Assembly (NCBI GenBank): GCA_022711405.1
Contig: JAKLFC010000009.1
Span: forward strand, 67,771 to 131,770
Source: Bacteroidota bacterium
GTDB taxonomy: Bacteria; Bacteroidota; Bacteroidia; Bacteroidales; JAGONC01
Length of the DNA stretch: 64,000 nucleotides
Direction of reading: 5' to 3'
The position numbers and the translations under genes are program-made. Positions 16,508-25,340 of the stretch are shown here, piece by piece; positions within the stretch are counted from its first letter, which is position 1; every line of letters begins with the position of its first letter. Under the pieces are notes generated by a model. That model saw only the letters and a program-made list of their open reading frames with translations, was not told the origin of the DNA and ran no database searches.

Positions 16508-17965
16508 ATGAAAACCAGTACCTGTCTTTCTTCTGCCGCATTCATCATCCTCTTGTTCACGGGGATGAGTGCATCGCTTTTTTCCATGGCCTCGGTTCCA
16601 TCGGAGCCTTCTTCACCGAGGTACATCTTTTTCTTTATCGGCGACGGGATGGGACTGGCGCAGGCAGCCTCGGCCGAGGTCTACCTTTCGGCAGTCCAGG
16701 GAAAGATTGGCTTTGAGAAGCTCAACCTCAGCAAATTGCCTGTTCAGTCGTTCATGACCACCTACAGCCAGAGCCATTACATTACCTGTTCTTCTGCCAG
16801 CGGCACCGCACTGGCCACCGGTCATAAGACTTCCAACGGGACCGTTTCCATGGACAGTGCACACAGGGTCGACTATACATCTATTGCCACCAGGGCGTTG
16901 GAAAACAAAATGAAAGTGGGCATCATTACGTCCGTTTCGCTCGACCATGCCACCCCTTCCGTTTTTTATGCACATGAGTACCGCAGGAGCAATTATTACA
17001 GGATTGGACTTGACCTGGCGAACAGCGGTTTTCATTTTTTTGGCGGAGGCGGCCTGCTGAAAAATGAAGGGGAAAAACCGGGGGATATCCGGGTGGTGGA
17101 TGCAGCCGCGAGGAATGGGTACAAGGTGGTCAACTCAGTGGCAGACTTCAACGCATTGAAACCCGGCGATGACAAGGTGATGGCCATCAGCCCGGTACTC
17201 ACCGACGGCGAGTCTCTCCCGTATGCCATCGATGATAAAGGAGATGGCATTTCCCTGTCGCAGTTCACCTCGAAAGCCATCGAGCTGCTTGACAACAAAC
17301 AGGGATTTTTCATCATGGTGGAAGGTGGAAAGATCGACTGGGCATGTCACGCCAATGATGCTGCCGCTGTTGTCAAAGAAGTTCTTGCCTTTGATGAGGC
17401 CGTCGGAGTGGCGATGGAGTTCTATAAAAAGCACCCGGAGGAGACCCTGATCGTGGTCATGGCGGATCATGAAACCGGAGGTATGTCGCTGGGTACGGAT
17501 GGGATGGATGAAAAAAGGGCCTATGGATTACTTCAGTACCAGAGATGTTCCATCTCTGCCTTTACCGGAAAGATCCTGGATTATAAGGAACGGGGGCTGG
17601 ATTCGCTGCTGACCTTTGAAGATGTGCTGGATACGGTTCAGTATTATTACGGACTTGGAAATGAGGACCTTCCGTTGAATGAAGTGGAGATGATCTATTT
17701 GAACGAAGCCTTCAATCAGAGCCTGGGTCATCCGGGCGAAAACGCTGCCGGGGTGCAGAACCTGTACGGCGAGAATGACCCGCTGGCCTTAACCTGTACG
17801 CGGATCCTCAACCGGAAAGCCGGCATTGGCTGGACCACCTCCAATCATACAGCATTGCCTGTGCCGGTGCGCGCCATCGGTAATGGTCAGGAGATGTTCA
17901 TCGGGTACCTGGACAACGCGGAGATACCGGTTAAGGTGATGCAGAAACTGGGATGGCTGCGGTAA
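16508..17965 (+). CDS. Alkaline phosphatase (PhoA superfamily), exported
   Basis: About 485 residues from ATG 16508, chosen because it begins directly with a signal peptide (MKTSTCLSSAAFIILLFTGM); ATG 16445 would add 21 polar residues. Metal-site motifs of the alkaline phosphatase fold are all present: FFIGDGMG, EGGKIDWACHANDAA, MADHETGG and SNHTALPVPV. The nucleophile loop is TCSSASGTALATGHKT. The serine aligns with Ser102 of E. coli PhoA, but the preceding Asp is a Cys. It should hydrolyse phosphate monoesters in the periplasm. The downstream gap contains the CCAAATTCCA repeat family. Confidence 0.9.
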   Translation: MKTSTCLSSAAFIILLFTGMSASLFSMASVPSEPSSPRYIFFFIGDGMGLAQAASAEVYLSAVQGKIGFEKLNLSKLPVQSFMTTYSQSHYITCSSASGTALATGHKTSNGTVSMDSAHRVDYTSIATRALENKMKVGIITSVSLDHATPSVFYAHEYRRSNYYRIGLDLANSGFHFFGGGGLLKNEGEKPGDIRVVDAAARNGYKVVNSVADFNALKPGDDKVMAISPVLTDGESLPYAIDDKGDGISLSQFTSKAIELLDNKQGFFIMVEGGKIDWACHANDAAAVVKEVLAFDEAVGVAMEFYKKHPEETLIVVMADHETGGMSLGTDGMDEKRAYGLLQYQRCSISAFTGKILDYKERGLDSLLTFEDVLDTVQYYYGLGNEDLPLNEVEMIYLNEAFNQSLGHPGENAAGVQNLYGENDPLALTCTRILNRKAGIGWTTSNHTALPVPVRAIGNGQEMFIGYLDNAEIPVKVMQKLGWLR

Positions 17966-18062
17966 GATGAAAATCCAAATCCCAGGACCCAAATTCCAAA
18001 CAAATCCCATGATCCAAATTCCAAATAAATTCCAGGATCCAAATCAAATCCCAAATCATAAA
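17966..18062. repeat. CCAAATTCCA-family intergenic repeat, copy 1
   Basis: The gap between the alkaline phosphatase and the pseudouridine synthase is almost entirely made of the words AAATCC, CCAAATTCCA and CAGGATCC in tandem. The 19-mer at 18027-18045 (AAATTCCAGGATCCAAATC) recurs in the gap at 19967-20140. No gene is present. Confidence 0.75.
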
Positions 18063-18086
18063 TACTGAATACTGAATCATAAATCT

Positions 18087-19418
18087 TCAGAGTCTCTTCA
18101 GCCGGTTGATCTCTTCTTTGGAGAGGTGCCGCCATTTGCCCCGCGGCAGGTCTTTCTTGGTGAGGCCGGCGAAGATGACGCGGTCGAGTTTCAGGACCTT
18201 GTAGTCGAGTTTTTCGAAGATGCGGCGCACGACCCTGTTCTTGCCCGAGTGCAGTCGTATACCGATCTCTTTTTTTGAATCGGCGCCTTCCACCCAGGCG
18301 ATGTCATCCACCTTGATCAAACCATCCTCCAGTTCCACGCCTGCGGCGATGGTCAGAAGATCGTCCCTGGACAGGGTCCTATCCAGTTCCACATGATACA
18401 GTTTATCGATCTTATGGCGGGGATGGGTCAGTTTTTTTGCCAGCTCTCCGTCGTTGGTGAACAGGAGCAGGCCCGTGGTGTTGCGGTCGAGGCGCCCCAC
18501 AGGATAGATGCGGTAGCGGGAAGCATCCCTTACGAGGACCATGACGGTATTCCGGTCGTAGGGATCTTCAACCGTGGTGATGTATCCCTTGGGCTTGTTG
18601 AGCAGCACATATACCATCGGCTCCGCCCGCAGGGTCTGGTCGCCGTACTGGATCTTATCGGTCCGCGACACCTTAACGCCGAGCTCCGTGACGATCTTTC
18701 CGTTCACCCTTACTGCCCCTGCCCTGATCAGTTCATCGGCTTCCCGGCGTGAGCAGATCCCGGCGTTGGCGATATATTTGTTCAGCCGGATCAGGTCGGG
18801 ATCCGGGACGTTCTTCCGGAACCCGGATTTTTTTTCTGCTCCCGGCTCTCTTTTTTCCCGTTCTTTTCTGAACGATGGCCCCGGCCTGTCACTGGATTGT
18901 GATGTTCCGTAGGGCCGTTTTGTTCTTTCCGGGTTGCGTGAGGATGATCTCTCAGGCCGCGCCGGGGCATCAGAATCTCTGTAGGGCCGTCTTTTTCTTT
19001 CCGGATCGCGTGAGGATGATCTCTCAGGCCGCGCCGGGGCATCTGAATCCCTGTAGGGCCGTCTTTTTCTTTCCGGGTCGCGTGAGGATGATCTCTCAGG
19101 CCGCGCCGGGGCATCTGGATCCCTGTAAGGTCTTTGCTTTCTTGCAGGGCTCTGTGAGGTTCCGAACGATTTCCTTTTCTCTGAAGATGGCCTTTCTGAC
19201 CTCCCGGCCTGACCATCTTTTGTCGTACGGTATATTTTCTTTCCCCTGGATTCCTCAGGGTCCCTGTTTTTTTCCTCCTTATCCAGGATCAGGATTTTTT
19301 TCCCCGGTCTTCTGGTTTCGAAGAATTCCTTTCGACGTTCTGATTCTTCCTTACTTGGGGGAGGTGTTAACCTTAGTTCTTTGGGTCTTCCCGGAGAGGC
19401 TCCTTTGCGTGGTCTCAT
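18087..19418 (-). CDS. RluB/RsuA-family 23S/16S rRNA pseudouridine synthase with repetitive N-terminal tail
   Basis: 443 residues from ATG 19418; the in-frame ATG at 19439 lies inside the predicted promoter. Residues about 1-205 are a low-complexity Arg/Pro/Ser/Asp/Glu-rich tail including three 24-residue repeats (unit RPYRDSDAPARPERSSSRDP and so on). The catalytic part is standard: an S4 RNA-binding domain (RLNKYIANAGICSRREADELIRAGAVRVNG) and a synthase domain with the catalytic Asp in YPVGRLDRNTTGLLLFTNDG. It isomerises a specific uridine in rRNA. The basic, disordered tail is typical of Bacteroidota RluB-like proteins and may bind RNA. Its DNA is tandemly repeated (18912-19127). Confidence 0.92.
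   Translation of the reverse strand: MRPRKGASPGRPKELRLTPPPSKEESERRKEFFETRRPGKKILILDKEEKNRDPEESRGKKIYRTTKDGQAGRSERPSSEKRKSFGTSQSPARKQRPYRDPDAPARPERSSSRDPERKRRPYRDSDAPARPERSSSRDPERKRRPYRDSDAPARPERSSSRNPERTKRPYGTSQSSDRPGPSFRKEREKREPGAEKKSGFRKNVPDPDLIRLNKYIANAGICSRREADELIRAGAVRVNGKIVTELGVKVSRTDKIQYGDQTLRAEPMVYVLLNKPKGYITTVEDPYDRNTVMVLVRDASRYRIYPVGRLDRNTTGLLLFTNDGELAKKLTHPRHKIDKLYHVELDRTLSRDDLLTIAAGVELEDGLIKVDDIAWVEGADSKKEIGIRLHSGKNRVVRRIFEKLDYKVLKLDRVIFAGLTKKDLPRGKWRHLSKEEINRLKRL
18912..19127. repeat. Three 72-bp in-frame tandem repeats inside the pseudouridine synthase gene
   Basis: Units begin at 18912, 18984 and 19056 and end at 19127. Each is 72 bp and encodes 24 residues. The second and third differ at only a few positions, indicating recent expansion. 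The unit length is a multiple of three, so copy-number change keeps the frame. Confidence 0.95.
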
Positions 19419-19436
19419 GATAGATGAAATGAGCGG

Positions 19437-19444
19437 CAAAGATA
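19437..19444 (-). promoter_or_regulatory. -7 box of the pseudouridine synthase gene
   Basis: On the minus strand the sequence reads TATCTTTG, a perfect TAnnTTTG. It places the transcription start near 19430 and therefore supports ATG 19418 as translation start. Confidence 0.5.
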
Positions 19445-19453
19445 CATATAAAA

Positions 19454-19481
19454 AGTCAGCAGTCAGCAGTCAGCAGTCAAC
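19454..19481. repeat. Four tandem 7-bp AGTCAGC repeats
   Basis: AGTCAGC occurs three times in tandem from 19454, followed by AGTCAAC. Further partial copies occur around 19516-19530. It lies between the pseudouridine synthase promoter and the yraN stop, immediately upstream of the -7 box, so copy number could affect expression. Confidence 0.8.
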
Positions 19482-19542
19482 AGCTTGTCCCGGGGAACGT
19501 AGTGACACGGGATCAGCGGTCAGCAGTCGACAATCGACCATT

Positions 19543-19905
19543 CTACAGCGTCGGGTAGAAGGCATCGGGGATGTGATGGATCTCAGGATTTTTGCCTCTG
19601 AGGACGATGCTGATGATATCGAACCGGGTTTCCTTTTTCACCGAGTACCGGTTGATGTAGGAATTGGCTGCCCGTATCAGCAATCTTTGTTTTTGCATGG
19701 TGACAAAGGTTTCCGGCTCACCGAAGTCGGTGGAGTGCCGCGTTTTCACCTCGATGATCACCAGGTAATCCTTCTCTTCCGCAACGATGTCGATCTCATT
19801 CTTACCCCATCGCCAGTTGGTTTCCAGGATGGTGTATCCTTTGGAGCGGAGATAGCCTGCAGCGATCTCTTCTCCCGCTTTTCCGGTTTCATTGTGTTCA
19901 GCCAT
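19543..19905 (-). CDS. YraN/UPF0102 family endonuclease-like protein
   Basis: 120 residues, the usual family length. N-terminal HNETGKAGEEIAAGYLRSKGYTILETNWRW is the family signature. The PD-(D/E)XK nuclease core is visible as NEIDIVAEEKDYLVIIEVKTR, giving the Asp, Glu and Lys of the active site. The protein is cytoplasmic and its exact substrate is not established; members are linked with recombination or DNA processing. It is followed on the same strand by the pseudouridine synthase, with a repeat-containing gap between them. Confidence 0.92.
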   Translation of the reverse strand: MAEHNETGKAGEEIAAGYLRSKGYTILETNWRWGKNEIDIVAEEKDYLVIIEVKTRHSTDFGEPETFVTMQKQRLLIRAANSYINRYSVKKETRFDIISIVLRGKNPEIHHIPDAFYPTL

Positions 19906-19966
19906 AAATGCGAGCTCTGTTAATGGTTAATACGGAAAAGAGAGGAAACGTACCACACTGTGCAAA

Positions 19967-20140
19967 AAAAATCCAAATTCCAGGCACCAAATTCCAAACA
20001 AATTCCAGGATCCAAATCCCAAAAACTACAAATCTAAATCAGTAGTTTTGTCCGAATGTTTAAGGGGTTAGATCAACGGGCTAAGTATTGAAATTTGGAT
20101 CCTGGAATTTGTCTGGGTCTTGGATCCTGGAATTTGGGAT
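19967..20140. repeat. CCAAATTCCA-family repeats in inverted arrangement, copy 2
   Basis: The 239-bp gap between yraN and the LD-carboxypeptidase holds two blocks of this repeat family pointing towards each other. ACAAATTCCAGGATCCAAAT at 19998-20017 is the exact reverse complement of 20093-20112. The spacer of about 75 bp has no gene. The pair may form a long hairpin. Confidence 0.85.
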
Positions 20141-20144
20141 TTTA

Positions 20145-21053
20145 TCAGGATTGTTTGAAAACCACTTCATCGCCTACCTCTAAAACCGTCTCCCTCCCCA
20201 GAATCAGAGCCCTGTTATCAGCAACATGCCCTGCGGGAAAGCCAAAACAAACGGGGTAATCATAATCCCTGACCGCTTCCGCGATGATCTCTTCCGATGT
20301 TTTACCAAAAGGGATTTCATTATCCCTCATCCGTGTCATGCTTCCCACGATCAAACCGGCCAGGTGGCTCAGCTTTCCGGATCGTTTCAGACCCAGCATC
20401 ATCCGGTCGACATGATAAAGGTACTCGTCCAGATCTTCCAGAAAAAGGATCTTCCCGTCGGTGAGTATATCGGAAGGTGTACTGACAAGACTGAAGATCA
20501 GTGAGAGGTTGCCGCCGGTGAGGATCCCTTTTGCTTTGCCCCTTCGTGACAATGCGGATGAAGGCAGGTTATACGTAAGGTTTTCCCCGAACAGGGCCTT
20601 ATGCAGCGATGTGAACGTTTCAGCGGATATGGCCGGATCTCCGAAATGAATAGGCATGGTGGCGTGGAGTGTCTCGATCCCGAAATGGGTGTGGATGTGC
20701 GAATGCAGTGCGGTAATGTCGCTGTATCCCACGATCCATTTGGGATCGTTTGCAAACCGCGAAAAGTCGAGCCGGTCGATGATCCGTATCAGGCCATATC
20801 CTCCCCTGGCGCAGAAAATGGCCCGTATATCATCCCTGTCAAGCATTTCCTGGAGGTCAGCGGCTCTTTCCGTGTCTGTCCCGGAAAACTGATTCCAGGA
20901 TCCTGTCAGGTGTTTCCCGGTGACCACTTCAAGGCCCCATTCCTTCAGTTTGCATGATGCAGGCTCCATTTCATCGGCTGTTACCTTGCGGGCAGGGGCC
21001 ACAAGGGCAACGGGATCTCCTTTCTTCAGATATGCCGGAACTGTCATCTTCAA
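20145..21053 (-). CDS. LD-carboxypeptidase (peptidase family S66)
   Basis: 302 residues. Family S66 features are visible: KKGDPVALVAPARKV at the start, ARGGYGLIRIIDRLDF, the nucleophile serine in WIVGYSDITALH, a Glu in ILFLEDLDEYLYHVDRM, and the catalytic His in FGFPAGHVADN. The enzyme trims the terminal D-alanine from tetrapeptides in murein recycling; MccF-type microcin immunity proteins are relatives. No signal peptide, so cytoplasmic. It ends the operon-like run DedA, nitroreductase, carboxypeptidase, starting three bases after the nitroreductase stop. Confidence 0.92.
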   Translation of the reverse strand: MKMTVPAYLKKGDPVALVAPARKVTADEMEPASCKLKEWGLEVVTGKHLTGSWNQFSGTDTERAADLQEMLDRDDIRAIFCARGGYGLIRIIDRLDFSRFANDPKWIVGYSDITALHSHIHTHFGIETLHATMPIHFGDPAISAETFTSLHKALFGENLTYNLPSSALSRRGKAKGILTGGNLSLIFSLVSTPSDILTDGKILFLEDLDEYLYHVDRMMLGLKRSGKLSHLAGLIVGSMTRMRDNEIPFGKTSEEIIAEAVRDYDYPVCFGFPAGHVADNRALILGRETVLEVGDEVVFKQS

Positions 21054-21056
21054 GGA

Positions 21057-21977
21057 TCAGCTGAGGTGATCGATATTGGCAAAAGTCCTGTGGATGCCCT
21101 TTTCAAATTTGATCCTGGGATATCCCATGATGACAAAAAGGCCTTCACGGCTCTTGAACCGGATCCTGTATTTCTCCCTGAATGTACGTGCACCTTTTCC
21201 TGATTGGATAAACGGATGGATGGCGCCGAGCATGCAGGTTCCCAGGCCCAGCGATTCGGCTGCGGTCATGGCGTACGTTGCCGCGATGAGCGGGTCAGCA
21301 GGGTCAGTATAGGGAGAGCCATAAAAATACAACCCCACCGGAGCGTCATACATCACTACATTTTCTCCTTTATCCATGGATTCGGTATACTTGGCAATCA
21401 GGGGCCGGATAAAATCCCGGAACATGTCGGTATTGACCTTGCCCCAGAAGGGCCTCATCATGGCCAGAAACCAGCCCGACACCATCCATCTGAGCGATTT
21501 GAGGTATTCACAGTAGTCCTTGGAGAACTGCAGGACTTGTTCCTTGCTTTCCAGAACAAGGACGTGGACATCGGACGGGGGAATTCCCATGGGTGCTGTG
21601 GCAGCCGCATGCAGGACTTTATCGATCACCTGCCGTTCAACGGATTTATCCTTAAATTCCCTGATACTCCTTCTTCGCTGAAAGAGTGCAAGGAGGGCTT
21701 CGAAGGATGCAGCGTCTGCCTTTTGGGGAACAGGGAAGAGGTCGGCAGGGGAGAGATGACGCCCCTGAACGGATATCGCGTCCCTGGGGCAGACTGCCAT
21801 ACAGTGCCCGCAGGCGATGCAGCCAAAGACTGAATGCTTCGATTCCACGGCTTTACCGTTTTCGATGGCAAGGCTGAAGTCTTTGCAGACCTCTACGCAA
21901 AGGCCGCACCCGTTACAGATAAGGCTATCGATGGAAATACGTCCTTTTTCGGTTGTTCTTGAGGTTGGTATTGGCAT
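21057..21977 (-). CDS. Ferredoxin-domain nitroreductase family protein
   Basis: 306 residues from ATG 21977; the longer open frame from 22136 would run deep into the DedA gene. N-terminal residues about 12-70 carry two 4Fe-4S motifs, CNGCGLCVEVCKDF and CIACGHCMAVCPRD. The rest is an FMN-dependent nitroreductase fold with RRRSIREFKDKSVERQVIDKVL and LGLGTCMLGAIHPF. The fused clusters could deliver electrons from ferredoxin to FMN, which suits an anaerobic lifestyle. The natural substrate is unknown. It lies eight bases after the DedA stop. Confidence 0.9.
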   Translation of the reverse strand: MPIPTSRTTEKGRISIDSLICNGCGLCVEVCKDFSLAIENGKAVESKHSVFGCIACGHCMAVCPRDAISVQGRHLSPADLFPVPQKADAASFEALLALFQRRRSIREFKDKSVERQVIDKVLHAAATAPMGIPPSDVHVLVLESKEQVLQFSKDYCEYLKSLRWMVSGWFLAMMRPFWGKVNTDMFRDFIRPLIAKYTESMDKGENVVMYDAPVGLYFYGSPYTDPADPLIAATYAMTAAESLGLGTCMLGAIHPFIQSGKGARTFREKYRIRFKSREGLFVIMGYPRIKFEKGIHRTFANIDHLS

Positions 21978-21985
21978 AAGGCTGT

Positions 21986-22591
21986 TTAATTTTTGCGCAG
22001 ATGCTTGTAAATAAAATAGATGATCCCTGCTCCCAGCAAGGCCAGCACGACGTAGTCGATGACGTGGCTGTACTTCATGATATCGTCCCAGTTCTGCCGG
22101 AGGTAATAGCCCGCCACCGTAAGGATCGTATTCCACATGCCAGCACCCAGTATGGTATACACTGAAAAACGTCCCAGGGGCATCCGGCCGCTACCGGCAG
22201 GGATGGAGATCAGGTGACGCACCACGGGAATGAAACGGCTGATGAAGATGGTCAGGCTGCCGTGGCGGTTGAAGAATCGTTCGGTGGCCTCAAGGTCTTT
22301 ACGGTTCAGGAGAAAATATTTGCCGTAACGGTCAACGAACGGTTTACCACCGTATCTGCCAATGTAATACGAGGCCAGTGATCCGACGATACTTCCCAGC
22401 GTGCTGGCGATGATCACTCCCGCATACGTAAACCGGTTCTGAACGATCAAAAAACCCGCAAAGGGCATCACGGCTTCGCTGGGCACCGGAAAGACCATGC
22501 TTTCCAGGATCATCAGAATGAAAATGCTGATATACCCAGTCTGGTCAATGAAATTAGTGATATGTGTGGCAAGGAAAGCGGTAATACCCAT
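21986..22591 (-). CDS. DedA-family membrane protein (VTT domain)
   Basis: 201 residues. The DedA signature is present: ILMILESMVFPVPSEAVMPFAGFL near the N-terminus, GSIVGSLASYYIGRYGG, and the conserved arginine-containing SRFIPVVRHLISIPAGSGRM. Four to five transmembrane helices are predicted by eye. DedA/VTT proteins are implicated in flipping lipid carriers or phospholipids and in proton-motive-force and pH tolerance. It is the first gene of a three-gene run on the minus strand. ATG 22591 is the only sensible start. Confidence 0.9.
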   Translation of the reverse strand: MGITAFLATHITNFIDQTGYISIFILMILESMVFPVPSEAVMPFAGFLIVQNRFTYAGVIIASTLGSIVGSLASYYIGRYGGKPFVDRYGKYFLLNRKDLEATERFFNRHGSLTIFISRFIPVVRHLISIPAGSGRMPLGRFSVYTILGAGMWNTILTVAGYYLRQNWDDIMKYSHVIDYVVLALLGAGIIYFIYKHLRKN

Positions 22592-22701
22592 ACGAAAATT
22601 TTTAAAGGATCAAATGTCTGAATTTTTTATGTTCCCTGCCCAAATCCCTTTCCAATTTATGAGTTCCCTGCATTATTCCCTCCCGGTGACCTTCAAATTT
22701 C

Positions 22702-22709
22702 TATCTTTG
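22702..22709 (+). promoter_or_regulatory. -7 box upstream of metG
   Basis: TATCTTTG, a perfect TAnnTTTG, 40 bases before the metG ATG. I see no TTTG at the expected -33 distance. Confidence 0.45.
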
Positions 22710-22749
22710 CGCAGATATTCCGACAGTTTAACGGTTAATATTTTACACA

Positions 22750-24810
22750 ATGAGCTCAACGGATCGCTGGTACAGCCGCACCACCGTCACCTCTGCCCTT
22801 CCGTATGCCAACGGGCCTCTGCATATTGGTCACCTGGCGGGTGTATACATCCCTGCCGATATCTACGTGCGCTACCTTCGAAGCAAGGGTGAGGAGGTTC
22901 TGTTCATCGGAGGCTCCGATGAACACGGAGTCCCCATCACCATCAAGGCACGGCAGCAGGGAGTCACACCTCAGGAAGTCGTCGACAGGTACCACCGGAT
23001 CATTAAGGATTCTTTTGAGGAGTTTGGGATATCCTTTGATATTTACAGCAGAACCTCGAATCCCATTCATCATGAAACCGCTGCGGCGATCTTCAAGACC
23101 CTGTACGACAAGGGAGAATTCATTGAAAAGACCACCCTGCAGTACTTTGACGAAGAGAATCAGGTGTTCCTTGCCGATCGCTACATTACAGGCACCTGTC
23201 CGCGCTGTGAGTTCCCGAAGGCCTACGGTGACCAGTGCGAGAACTGCGGCACCTCGCTCAGCCCTGACGACCTGATCAATCCCCGCTCGGCGCTGAGCGG
23301 AAAGCCTCCTGTAAAAAAGGAAACCAAACACTGGTACCTTCCCCTCGATAAATATGAAGGGTGGCTGAAACAGTGGATCCTCCAGGAGCATAAAGACGAC
23401 TGGAAGCCCAATGTGTACGGCCAGTGCAAGTCGTGGCTGGATCACGGTCTTCAGCCCCGCGCCGTCACCCGCGACCTGGACTGGGGCGTAAAGGTGCCCC
23501 TGCCCGGTACGGAAGGCAAAGTCCTGTATGTATGGTTCGACGCTCCGATCGGTTATATTTCCGCCACGCGTGAATGGGCGCAACTCCACGGCACGGGCTG
23601 GGAGGCATGGTGGAAAGCAAAGGATACCCGCCTGATCCATTTCATCGGCAAGGACAATATCGTGTTCCATTGCATCATCTTTCCTTCCATGCTGATCAAC
23701 GAGGGAACCTTCATCATCCCTGACAATGTCCCTGCCTTTGAGTTCATGAACCTGGAAGGGGATAAGATCTCAACATCGCGCAACTGGGCAGTATGGCTCC
23801 ATGAGTACCTGAAGGAATTCCCCGGAAAGCAGGATGTGCTCCGGTATGCGCTTACCACCAACGCGCCTGAAACCAAGGACAACGATTTTACCTGGAAGGA
23901 TTTCCAGACGCGCAACAACAGCGAACTGCTGGCAATTTTCGGTAATTTCATCAACCGCACCCTGGTGCTGACGGACAAGTTTTTTGGCAACAGGGTACCG
24001 CCGGTTGGCATCATGAACGAGTATGACCGGCGTGTTGCGGAGGATGCCTGTACCTTCCCTGACCGGATCGGCAGTATGCTGGATCATTTTCGATTCAGGG
24101 ATTCGCTAAGCGAACTGATGAACCTGGCCCGCCTGGGGAATAAGTACCTGACCGATTCGGAACCATGGAAACTGATAAAGACCGATGAAGCACGCGTGGG
24201 TACCATTCTGAACATTTCCCTGCAGCTGTGCGCCAACCTGGCGATCCTGTGCGAGCCATTTCTGCCTTTCTCGGCAGCAAGGATACGGCAGATGATGAAC
24301 CTGCCTGCCATGAAATGGAAGGCAGCAGGCCGGATGGATATTCTGCAGGCGGATCATCCGCTCAGCCGTTCTTTTTACCTGTTCGAGAAAATTGAGGACA
24401 GTGCGATCGAAGCACAGGTGAAAAAGCTGCAGGAAACCAAAAAGACGAACGAATCCCCGAAGCCTGAGGTAAAGCCCCCGAAACCACCCATCACCTATGA
24501 CGATTTTGCAAAAATGGACATTCGCCTGGGTACCATCCTGGAAGCCAGGAAAGTGCCCCAGGCAGATAAGCTCCTCGAGCTGCGGATTGATACGGGGCTC
24601 GACCAGCGCACGGTGGTGGCAGGGATCGCTTCACACTTCAGCCCCGAAGAGGTTGTGGGCAGGCAGGTTTGTTTTCTGGTCAACCTGGAACCCCGGAAAC
24701 TCAGGGGTCTTGTCTCCCAGGGTATGATCCTGATGGCAGAGGGCCCCGACGGGAAACTGGCATTTATCACACCCGACCCTTCCTTACCGGATGGAAGCGA
24801 CGTAAAATAA
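22750..24810 (+). CDS. metG: Methionyl-tRNA synthetase
   Basis: 686 residues. Class I synthetase signatures: the HIGH-type [10 protein letters not shown] at about 24-33, GSDEHGVP, a zinc knuckle in the connective domain ([18 protein letters not shown]), and the KMSKS-equivalent loop [12 protein letters not shown]. The C-terminal 110 residues ([29 protein letters not shown] ... [11 protein letters not shown]) form the Trbp111-like tRNA-binding and dimerisation domain. A Lys-rich linker, about 565-590, joins the parts. The KISTS form of the loop is of the type seen in archaeal and Bacteroidota enzymes. Essential for charging both initiator and elongator tRNA-Met. Confidence 0.97.
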   Translation: MSSTDRWYSRTTVTSALPYANGPLHIGHLAGVYIPADIYVRYLRSKGEEVLFIGGSDEHGVPITIKARQQGVTPQEVVDRYHRIIKDSFEEFGISFDIYSRTSNPIHHETAAAIFKTLYDKGEFIEKTTLQYFDEENQVFLADRYITGTCPRCEFPKAYGDQCENCGTSLSPDDLINPRSALSGKPPVKKETKHWYLPLDKYEGWLKQWILQEHKDDWKPNVYGQCKSWLDHGLQPRAVTRDLDWGVKVPLPGTEGKVLYVWFDAPIGYISATREWAQLHGTGWEAWWKAKDTRLIHFIGKDNIVFHCIIFPSMLINEGTFIIPDNVPAFEFMNLEGDKISTSRNWAVWLHEYLKEFPGKQDVLRYALTTNAPETKDNDFTWKDFQTRNNSELLAIFGNFINRTLVLTDKFFGNRVPPVGIMNEYDRRVAEDACTFPDRIGSMLDHFRFRDSLSELMNLARLGNKYLTDSEPWKLIKTDEARVGTILNISLQLCANLAILCEPFLPFSAARIRQMMNLPAMKWKAAGRMDILQADHPLSRSFYLFEKIEDSAIEAQVKKLQETKKTNESPKPEVKPPKPPITYDDFAKMDIRLGTILEARKVPQADKLLELRIDTGLDQRTVVAGIASHFSPEEVVGRQVCFLVNLEPRKLRGLVSQGMILMAEGPDGKLAFITPDPSLPDGSDVK

Positions 24811-24840
24811 AAAAGGCTGACCCGTATGATGAGCCAGCCT
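24803..24840 (-). terminator. Intrinsic terminator for the RRM gene
   Basis: AGGCTG at 24814-24819 pairs with CAGCCT at 24835-24840. Read on the minus strand, the hairpin is followed by TTTTTTATTTT, a T-tract, so it is oriented to end the RRM transcript. It may also act on metG, whose stop is within it. Confidence 0.55.
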
Positions 24841-24862
24841 CTGATAGGTTCTTTTTCGCGGT

Positions 24863-25177
24863 TTATTCGCTAAAATTCCTGTTGGGTCGTCTGTTAAAAC
24901 CGCCACCTCCACGGTTTCCACCGTTGGGATTATCGGTACGGGGTCTCGCTTCGTTAACCACCAGTGTTTTACCCATAAAATCAGCGCCATTCAGCGATTC
25001 AATGGCTTCACGGGCCTCTGCGTCATCATTCATCTCCACGAATCCGAAGCCCCTGCTTCTTTGGGTCACTTTGTCCATAATGATCTTGGCGGATTGAACC
25101 TCGCCATACTGTTCAAATAACTCCCGAAGGTCATTATCCTTGGCCTTGAACGGGATGTTTGCGATGTAAATGTTCAT
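24863..25177 (-). CDS. RNA-binding protein, single RRM with Gly/Arg tail
   Basis: 104 residues from ATG 25177; the longer frame to 25252 lies upstream of the predicted transcription start. One RNA recognition motif fills residues 1-80: RNP2 is IYIANIPF and RNP1 is RGFGFVEM. The tail PNGGNRGGGGFNRRPNRNF is glycine- and arginine-rich. Small RRM proteins of this form are common in Bacteroidota and cyanobacteria, are often cold-inducible, and may act as RNA chaperones. The long leader from the -7 box at 25239-25246 could carry post-transcriptional control. Confidence 0.92.
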   Translation of the reverse strand: MNIYIANIPFKAKDNDLRELFEQYGEVQSAKIIMDKVTQRSRGFGFVEMNDDAEAREAIESLNGADFMGKTLVVNEARPRTDNPNGGNRGGGGFNRRPNRNFSE

Positions 25178-25238
25178 TGAAAAAACGATTAAAAAATTAA
25201 AAAATCCTGACCTCTCAGTCAGCTTATTAAAAATCGGG

Positions 25239-25246
25239 CAAATGTA
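25239..25246 (-). promoter_or_regulatory. -7 box of the RRM gene
   Basis: On the minus strand the sequence is TACATTTG, a perfect TAnnTTTG. The resulting leader would be about 55-60 bases, AT-rich. The -33 element is not obvious. Confidence 0.45.
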
Positions 25247-25340
25247 ATACAAAAAATTACAAATCGTATCATTATTAAAGTTTTATTAACAGAAATGGGC
25301 ATTTTATGATGATTTTCAGGCATCTGGCCGGTATTTTTAC

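Noticed and set aside
18912..19127. Possible CRISPR array
   Set aside because: The 72-bp units are contiguous without unique spacers and are in-frame coding repeats of a pseudouridine synthase.
22756..23670. 304-codon minus-strand open frame
   Set aside because: Lies entirely antisense to metG, which has unmistakable motifs; no known domain in the shadow frame.
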